A stretch of DNA of 64,000 bases from JBJHAX01 sp050480705. Lineage in GTDB: Bacteria; Actinomycetota; Nitriliruptoria; Nitriliruptorales; Nitriliruptoraceae. The position numbers and the translations under genes are program-made. The notes below the pieces were generated by a model. The model did no database searches, was not told the origin of the DNA, and saw nothing but the letters and a program-made list of their open reading frames with translations. Numbering within the stretch: the stretch's first letter is position 1; each line of letters opens with the position of its first letter. Location: NCBI GenBank assembly GCA_050480705.1, contig JBJHAX010000001.1:62001-126000 (forward strand), written 5' to 3'. Below, piece after piece: positions 59,601 to 64,000 of this stretch.

Positions 59601-61457
59601 GCGTTGGGGATCGAGGCCGTGCGAGCGAACACCGAAGTCGTGCAGCCCCAAAGCCTCGCCGGGAGGAGCCAGGTTGTGGGGTACCTCCTCGACGACGGTC
59701 AGACCCAGGCTCTCGAGGACCGGCATGAAGGCCGACAGCACGAGTGGTGCGCCGCGACGCGCAACACGGATGCGCGCGTCGCAGTCACCGCCGTCGCGGC
59801 GGGCGTCGACGAGCAGCGGTTCGTCGTCGCGTTCGAGCCGATCGAGCAGCAGGAGGTCGGCGACGGCGTCGTCGACGGAGGTGACGTCCCGGTAGCCGGC
59901 GGGAAGGCGGTCGGCGAGGCCTTCGAGTCGCTGCAGATGCGCGCTGTCCAGTTCGTGCGTGCGCAGCCGCGCGTACACATCGTCGATCCAGCTGCGTGTC
60001 AGTTCCCGCAGCTCGCGGTGCAACTCGGTGTGGGACACGGCAGGCAGCTCGCCGTCGACCTGCAGGAGCACACGCACGAGTGCGTCACGACGATCGCCGA
60101 ACGCCACGTCGGTGTGTACGCGCGCGGCCCCGTATCGGGCGGTCAGGTGCTCCTGCAGGCGGCTTCGCAGCTGAGGTCCGTAGCGGTCGCGTGGCACGGC
60201 GACGAGCACCGATACGGTCGAGGTCGCCCGCGATTCGCGGATGCGCACACGAACATCGCCACGTTCCTCGGCGTGCGCGAGCTCGGCGATCAGCTCGTGC
60301 AGGACATGGGTGTCGAGCTCGAACAGCTCGTCCTTGGGAAGCGCCTGCAGGAGCTCGACGACGATGGCTTCGTCGTGTGATCTGGCGACGACGTCCTCGA
60401 GGTCCAGGATCGTCTCGAGCTTGCGGCGCAGCAGCGGCGTCTGGGCCACGGGTTCGGCGAGTGCCTTGCGGGTGAACAGCCCCAGGACGCGCACCACGGC
60501 AGCGACATCGCCGTCGTCGTCGCGTCGCACGAAACTGAACTGCTGCATGCGCTCGCGTCGCCGCACCGTCGATGCCCGTCGGGTTCGGCCGACACTGACC
60601 GTGCGTTGCCCCGAGACGGCGTTGCGTGTCTCCTCGGGCAGCTCGGTGAGTGGAACGGGGCGTACAAAGCGTGAGGTCGCCGAGTCGCGCAGAAGCCCGA
60701 GACCGCTGCCGTCGACGACGCGTAGTGACGGCGTGCCCTCGAGCGTGTCGACCGTGTAGTCGCGCACGCCCAACAGCACGAGATTGCCGTCGAGCAGCCA
60801 GTCGAGCAGGTCTGCGACCTCGCCCGCGTCGACGTCGTCGAGCCCGGACCAGGCGCCGAACCTCAGCTCGGAGGCCAGTTCGCCGAGACGTTCGCACATC
60901 GCGGGGAAGTCATCGGTCGCACGAACGACGTCGGCGACGAGATCGCGAAGCGTCTCGTCGAGCGCTGGCGTGCCGCCGTCCGGTGAGGGGCCTTCGAACT
61001 CCAGACGGATGACTGCGATGCGATGCTCTGCTTCCCGCGCTGCCTGAATCCCGGTGACCGACCCGTCGGGCGCCCTGGCCACCCCCAGGATCGGGTGCCA
61101 TGAGCGCATGACCCGCCCGCCGCGGCGTTCGATCTCATCAGTGATCGTCGCGAGCAGGAACGGGCGATCGTCGCACATCACCTCCACGACATGGATGCCG
61201 CTGTGCCCGTCGAGGCCGGTCGTGGAGGCGTGCACGACGACCGTCGTCTGGCCGGGGCGATTGCCGGTGAGGCGGTCGCCGACATCGCTGATCCAGCGCG
61301 CGACCGCGACGGGGTCGGTTTCAGCGAGCGCGTCCTCATCGAGGCGCCGAAGCAGGGCCCGTGCCAGTGCGTCGATCTCGGAGGGGTCGTGCGTGTCGAG
61401 CGACGCGAGCGTCGTGAGTATGCGGGTGTGCGCCTGCGGATGCGCGCCCCGTGTCAC
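56643..61457 (-). CDS. NAD-specific glutamate dehydrogenase, large (about 180 kDa) type
   Basis: A 1604-residue enzyme that oxidatively deaminates glutamate to 2-oxoglutarate with NAD. It belongs to the L-180 class first known from Streptomyces and Pseudomonas. An N-terminal regulatory region of about 700 residues has ACT-like features (VHASTTGLDGHSGIHVVEV in parts). The catalytic core is at about 780-1150, with GPVARGGLRWSDRRDD and AGAKGGFVP, which supply glutamate-binding and catalytic Lys/Asp residues, and GVGDMSGDVFGNG for NAD. A helical C-terminal domain follows. GTG start with GGAGG 6 nt upstream; TAGTCT at 61487-61492 on the minus strand may be the -10. No second glutamate dehydrogenase is seen in the window. 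Confidence 0.96.
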   Translation of the reverse strand: MTRGAHPQAHTRILTTLASLDTHDPSEIDALARALLRRLDEDALAETDPVAVARWISDVGDRLTGNRPGQTTVVVHASTTGLDGHSGIHVVEVMCDDRPFLLATITDEIERRGGRVMRSWHPILGVARAPDGSVTGIQAAREAEHRIAVIRLEFEGPSPDGGTPALDETLRDLVADVVRATDDFPAMCERLGELASELRFGAWSGLDDVDAGEVADLLDWLLDGNLVLLGVRDYTVDTLEGTPSLRVVDGSGLGLLRDSATSRFVRPVPLTELPEETRNAVSGQRTVSVGRTRRASTVRRRERMQQFSFVRRDDDGDVAAVVRVLGLFTRKALAEPVAQTPLLRRKLETILDLEDVVARSHDEAIVVELLQALPKDELFELDTHVLHELIAELAHAEERGDVRVRIRESRATSTVSVLVAVPRDRYGPQLRSRLQEHLTARYGAARVHTDVAFGDRRDALVRVLLQVDGELPAVSHTELHRELRELTRSWIDDVYARLRTHELDSAHLQRLEGLADRLPAGYRDVTSVDDAVADLLLLDRLERDDEPLLVDARRDGGDCDARIRVARRGAPLVLSAFMPVLESLGLTVVEEVPHNLAPPGEALGLHDFGVRSHGLDPQRDGQRLAAAVLAAWRGHLIVDSLNALVLRTGVDWREVAILRAFTRLRRQLGTHFTPEYVNRTLVEHPDVVELLVAHIRARFDPDLDLDEQTRAEARDAVMAACDALERLDDDRILRGLVEVVDATVRTNAFRDDALADGTSEPYIAIKLDPSRLEGLDAAPAYREVYVHSPRVEGIHVRHGPVARGGLRWSDRRDDVRAEVGDLVRAQVLKNALIVPAGAKGGFVPRAEPADPSAARDEARRQYVTFVRGLLDVTDNLEGDTVVAPPRVVRHDGDDPYLVVAADRGTATFSDVANDVARRYGFWLDDAFASGGSNGYDHKELGVTARGAWLAVRRHFRELGIDVQSESITIVGVGDMSGDVFGNGMLQSRAIRLVAAFDHRDIFLDPDPDPERSFDERKRLFELPRSSWQDYDRDAISSGGGVFSRDARSVPLSNEIREFLRVDDRELPPPALIRAILRAPADLLFAGGIGTYLKASSERHEDVADRTNDELRVDARDVRARVIGEGANLFATQRARIEYARRGGHVNQDAIDNAAGVATSDLEVNTKMLLTLAQNDGRLDVADRDPLLAELADDVVARVMLAVDGQAAALSREATRSPDLLDAYDRMMDRLAASHSLDRDAEVLPSSAELDERTAAGAGLTRPELATLLAWSKRELKESLLADTQVDTDVLSTAIAEYFPARVVERFGALLPHHRLRREIVATTLANDVTDRMGVTFVARLVEATGATPGDVVVAYRLARGAIDAPELWRRIDGLDTSHDTSGPDELLAGVERVLVAVTTGLVTHPRIHSDPAGLALDLGRVATQLRASLLDLGTADQRHARNAYARWLRDDLVEPELATFLAIASDLTSLPEVTDVTVAERLDPSLVADVFLRVGEGLAVDRLEDLLARLKPEGVWARRQRDGVAAELRRARRDATMLVLRSHDLAHAAHAVEQFVSSRQAELDRVARIVRDLTPGERLTLDGVAVAARAVTDAIHRPSAHGPR

Positions 61458-61581
61458 CTCGAGCCTCCGGCCGCTGGTGGGTGACGAGACTAATCCTGCG
61501 GGTGTGCGCTCAGCACGTCGCTTCGGGAGCCACGCACGCGGTCGTCAGGCCGGCACACCGGTGGTGCGGGCCGACGTCACG

Positions 61582-61842
61582 TCACAGCTGCGCGAGCCGC
61601 TTGGCCATGCCGGACTTGCGGTTGGCAGCGGTGTTGCGGTGGATCACCCGCTTGGTGGCCGCCTTGTCGAGCTCACGGGCCGCCTTCGCGTACGCCTCAC
61701 GCGCCGCGTCGGCGTCACCCGCGTCGACCGCGGTGTTGAAGATCTTGATGAGCGTCTTGAGGCGTGAGCGCACAGCACGGTTGCGGACGCGTCGCGTCTC
61801 GTTCTGCCGGTTGCGCTTGATCTGGGACGCGATGTTGGCCAT
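61582..61842 (-). CDS. rpsT: 30S ribosomal protein S20
   Basis: Small-subunit protein that binds the bottom of 16S rRNA. It has 86 residues and starts MANIASQIKRNRQNE, with the basic helical body and conserved HRNTAANRKSGMAKRL end. A longer reading to 61992 is an upstream shadow. The leader is about 115 nt from the promoter at 61963-61992. It lies before lepA in the classical actinobacterial neighbourhood. Confidence 0.98.
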   Translation of the reverse strand: MANIASQIKRNRQNETRRVRNRAVRSRLKTLIKIFNTAVDAGDADAAREAYAKAARELDKAATKRVIHRNTAANRKSGMAKRLAQL

Positions 61843-61962
61843 TGCGGGTCGTCTCGTCTCCGTGATGGTCCCGGTGTCCGACGTCGTCGCGTGGCGAGCG
61901 TCCGTGCGCTCGTCGCCGGGTCGACACACAGGGAGGAAGGAAGAACGGTGGATCGGCTGCAG

Positions 61963-61992
61963 ACGGTACCAGCGTGCCGGCGGGAGCGGCAA
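61963..61992 (-). promoter_or_regulatory. Promoter of rpsT
   Basis: On the minus strand TTGCCG (61992-61987) and TACCGT (61968-61963) are separated by 18 bp, a good housekeeping-type match. The predicted leader is about 115 nt, compatible with S20 autoregulation. Confidence 0.5.
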
Positions 61993-62010
61993 GACGCCTG
62001 ATGCCTGAGG

Positions 62011-62388
62011 TCAGCCGCCGTCGCCGGTCTCCGGGAACTCCACCGTTGCGTGACGTGGACATCGCCGGGCGATTGCTGCCGAGCTCACGTGGTCGAACGG
62101 GCATCCCCACACGCTTCGGCGCCACGCCCCCAACACCAGCCATGCGATCGTGAGCAGCCATACGACGGTCACGACGAACCCGATGACGAGCCCTGCGGTG
62201 GACAAGCGCACGTCGATGCGCACAAGGGCGATGACCAGCACGACGAACTGGATCGTGGTGACGATGGTGAGCGCGCTGGCCAGTGCAACCCACGCACCGT
62301 CACGAAACCGAGCAGGTGGACGCGGTCCCTGCGAGCGAGGGTCGCCGGGACGTGGCGCGTCGGACGTCCCTGTGGATCCGTCGGGCAC
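62011..62388 (-). CDS. Small two-pass membrane protein with C-terminal Cys/His tail
   Basis: A 125-residue protein I do not recognise. A Pro/Arg-rich cytoplasmic N-terminus (1-32) is followed by two hydrophobic segments (about 33-55 and 63-88). A short tail contains CPFDH and CPRH, giving a Cys-x3-His-x9-Cys-x2-His pattern that could bind zinc. GTG start without a strong ribosome binding site. It lies between rpsT and lepA; the 261-bp region towards lepA holds only a candidate -10. Confidence 0.55.
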   Translation of the reverse strand: MPDGSTGTSDAPRPGDPRSQGPRPPARFRDGAWVALASALTIVTTIQFVVLVIALVRIDVRLSTAGLVIGFVVTVVWLLTIAWLVLGAWRRSVWGCPFDHVSSAAIARRCPRHATVEFPETGDGG

Positions 62389-62573
62389 GTGGCGTTCCGT
62401 TCATGCCGTGCGGTGCGTCTCGGGTCGCGGTCACCCTACGGGTCGTGACGAGGCAGTGTGGGCGTCGGGCGCACGTCGGCCGTCGGTGTCGACAGGATCC
62501 GTGCACACCTGCCCCATACGCTGTTGTCGCATCTCGCCACGATGCCGCACGCTGGGCACGTACGGCCGGACCG

Positions 62574-62579
62574 TAGACT
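62574..62579 (+). promoter_or_regulatory. Candidate -10 element before lepA
   Basis: TAGACT lies 70 bp upstream of the lepA GTG. It is the closest match to an actinobacterial -10 in this gap; no good -35 is at 17-18 bp. Confidence 0.38.
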
Positions 62580-62649
62580 CCTTCACCCAGCGGCGGACGT
62601 GCGCGCATCCACGACTTCACGATTCGCCCGTCGCATCGGCGAGGACCAC

Positions 62650-64000
62650 GTGTCGTACCAGATCGATCGCATCCGCAACTTCTGCATCGTGGCGCACGTC
62701 GACCACGGCAAGTCGACGCTGGCCGACCGCATGCTGCAACTGACCGAACTCGTCGATCCGCGCCAGATGCGCGAGCAGTATCTCGACAAGATGGACATCG
62801 AGCGAGAACGCGGCATCACGATCAAGGCGCAGACGGTTCGCATGCCGTACCGGCCGCTGGACGGTGCGGACGGGGAGTACCTGATCAATCTCATCGACAC
62901 GCCAGGCCATGTCGACTTCTCCTACGAGGTGTCGAGGGCGCTGAACGCATGCGAAGGCGCGGTGCTCCTCGTCGACGCGGCACAGGGCATGGAGGCGCAG
63001 ACGATCGCCAACCTCTACCTGGCGCTCGAGGCCGATCTCGAGATCATCCCGGTCCTCAACAAGATCGACCTGCCGGCAGCTCAACCGGACGAGGTCGCCC
63101 GCGAGATCGCCTCGATCGTCGGAGGCGACCCCACCGACGTGCTGCGCATCAGTGCCAAGACCGGCGAAGGAGTCGAGGAGGTCCTCGACGCGATCGTGGA
63201 CCGCGTCCCCGCTCCGACGGGGCAGGCCGACGCGCCCAGTCGTGCGCTGATCTTCGACTCGGTCTACGACGCCTACCGCGGTGCGCTGGTCTATTTCCGG
63301 GTCGTCGACGGCCAGCTGCGCCCGGGCGACCGCATCCGGCTGCTCGCCACCGGGTTCGAAGGCGACATCGACGACCTGGCCGTCCACGCACCCGAGGAGA
63401 CGCCGATCGACCGGCTGGGGCCCGGTGAGGTGGGCATGCTGTCAGCGGCGATCAAGGACGTCGGCCAGGCCAAGGTCGGTGACACGATCACGCTCGCGGG
63501 ACGTTCTTCGGGCAGCGTCGAACCGCTGCCCGGGTATCGCGAACCGCTCGCGATGGTGTTCTCCGGGCTGTACCCGATCGACTCCGACGACTTCCCGCGG
63601 CTACGCGACGCGCTGGAGAAGCTTCGACTCAACGACGCGTCGTTCACGTTCGAACCGGAGACCTCTGCCGCACTCGGGTTCGGCTTCCGGTGCGGATTCC
63701 TGGGGCTTCTCCACCTCGAGATCATCACCGAACGTCTCGACCGTGAATTCGACATTCCGCTGGTGACGACGGCCCCATCGGTGCGCTACCGCATCGAGCT
63801 CGTAGACGTCGGCGACGCCGAGCCGTCGGCCATCGAGATCGCCAACCCGCAGGAGTTGCCCGCGCCGAACCACATCGCGCGCATCCTCGAACCCACCGTC
63901 GTCGCGATGATCCTCACTCCGTCGGAGTACGTCGGAGGGGTCATGCAATTGTGCGAGGGACGCCGGGGGAGCATGCTCGCAATGGACTACCTCACCGAGC
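62650..64000 (+). CDS. lepA: Elongation factor 4 (LepA), 5' part
   Basis: Translational GTPase that binds ribosomes and affects back-translocation or 30S assembly. The gene is open at the right edge; 450 codons are present out of a usual 600. P-loop AHVDHGKS (15-22), switch II DTPGHVDF, NKID, domain II and the start of domain III/V (CGFLGLLHLEI, VTTAPSVRYRI) are visible. GTG start with AGGA at 62642-62645, 4 nt upstream. It sits downstream of rpsT as in other actinobacteria. Confidence 0.97.
   Translation, partial: MSYQIDRIRNFCIVAHVDHGKSTLADRMLQLTELVDPRQMREQYLDKMDIERERGITIKAQTVRMPYRPLDGADGEYLINLIDTPGHVDFSYEVSRALNACEGAVLLVDAAQGMEAQTIANLYLALEADLEIIPVLNKIDLPAAQPDEVAREIASIVGGDPTDVLRISAKTGEGVEEVLDAIVDRVPAPTGQADAPSRALIFDSVYDAYRGALVYFRVVDGQLRPGDRIRLLATGFEGDIDDLAVHAPEETPIDRLGPGEVGMLSAAIKDVGQAKVGDTITLAGRSSGSVEPLPGYREPLAMVFSGLYPIDSDDFPRLRDALEKLRLNDASFTFEPETSAALGFGFRCGFLGLLHLEIITERLDREFDIPLVTTAPSVRYRIELVDVGDAEPSAIEIANPQELPAPNHIARILEPTVVAMILTPSEYVGGVMQLCEGRRGSMLAMDYLTE

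Noticed and set aside
58464..60380. 638-codon open frame on the plus strand
   Set aside because: Antisense to the NAD-glutamate dehydrogenase gene; composition is that of a GC-rich shadow frame with no recognisable domain.
1..64000. CRISPR arrays, insertion sequences, integrases, toxin-antitoxin or phage genes
   Set aside because: No regularly spaced repeats, transposase motifs or terminal inverted repeats were found on either strand.

Overview
The window is GC-rich, gene-dense bacterial chromosome with no insertion sequences, phage genes, CRISPR arrays or rRNA. Gene content and order point to a deep-branching actinobacterium. The blocks clpX-valS-folC-ndk, mreBCD-pbp2-rodA followed by a radical-SAM pair and RNase E/G, rplU-rpmA-obg-proB, nadD-LytR_C-rsfS-histidine phosphatase, leuS-degV-comEA-comEC-holA and rpsT-lepA, together with a roughly 1600-residue NAD-glutamate dehydrogenase, resemble Nitriliruptoria-like lineages (Euzebya, Nitriliruptor, Egicoccus). 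That placement is inference from gene content and synteny; no database was searched.

Layout. 1-12.8 kb: the 3' part of clpX, a membrane PAS-GGDEF-EAL protein, a PLP-dependent dehydratase, two overlapping membrane-protein genes, valS, a DUF2203 gene divergent from an acyl-ACP desaturase, folC, ndk and a short RadC-like protein. 12.8-15.9 kb: a large EAL-GAF-GGDEF protein on the minus strand. 16.2-22.1 kb: the elongasome cluster mreB, mreC, mreD, PBP2, rodA. 22.2-27.1 kb: TIGR03960 radical SAM protein, TIGR03936/DUF2344 protein and RNase E/G. 27.1-33.5 kb: an accessory block lying between RNase E/G and rplU. It holds a heterodimeric ABC exporter, an aldehyde-dehydrogenase-like protein coupled to it, and a sucraseferredoxin-like protein. 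33.6-37.1 kb: rplU, rpmA, obg, proB. 37.1-43.0 kb: a second accessory block in the place where proA is often found. It holds a quinone oxidoreductase, a MoxR ATPase, an exported propeller-like protein, a CoxE-like VWA protein and an MFS exporter. 43.2-56.6 kb: nadD, LytR_C protein, rsfS, histidine phosphatase, tRNA-Ala, leuS, degV, comEA, comEC, an ion channel, holA and a DUF2007 protein. 56.6-64 kb: NAD-glutamate dehydrogenase, rpsT, a small membrane protein and the 5' three quarters of lepA.

How the genes work together. Most of the window is housekeeping: proteolysis, translation, ribosome assembly, cell elongation, DNA uptake and NAD, folate and proline synthesis. Many neighbours overlap by 4 bp (ATGA or GTGA), which implies translational coupling. 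The overlaps link RNase E/G to the ABC pair and the ALDH-like protein, mreC to mreD, obg to proB, moxR to the propeller gene, rsfS to the phosphatase and comEA to comEC.

The least explained parts are the MoxR / exported propeller / VWA module, the ABC exporter plus ALDH-like protein that lacks the usual general-base glutamate, a LytR_C protein whose LCP domain lacks the expected catalytic residues, and a pair of palindromes between DUF2203 and the desaturase. No clearly unprecedented defence or mobile system was seen.
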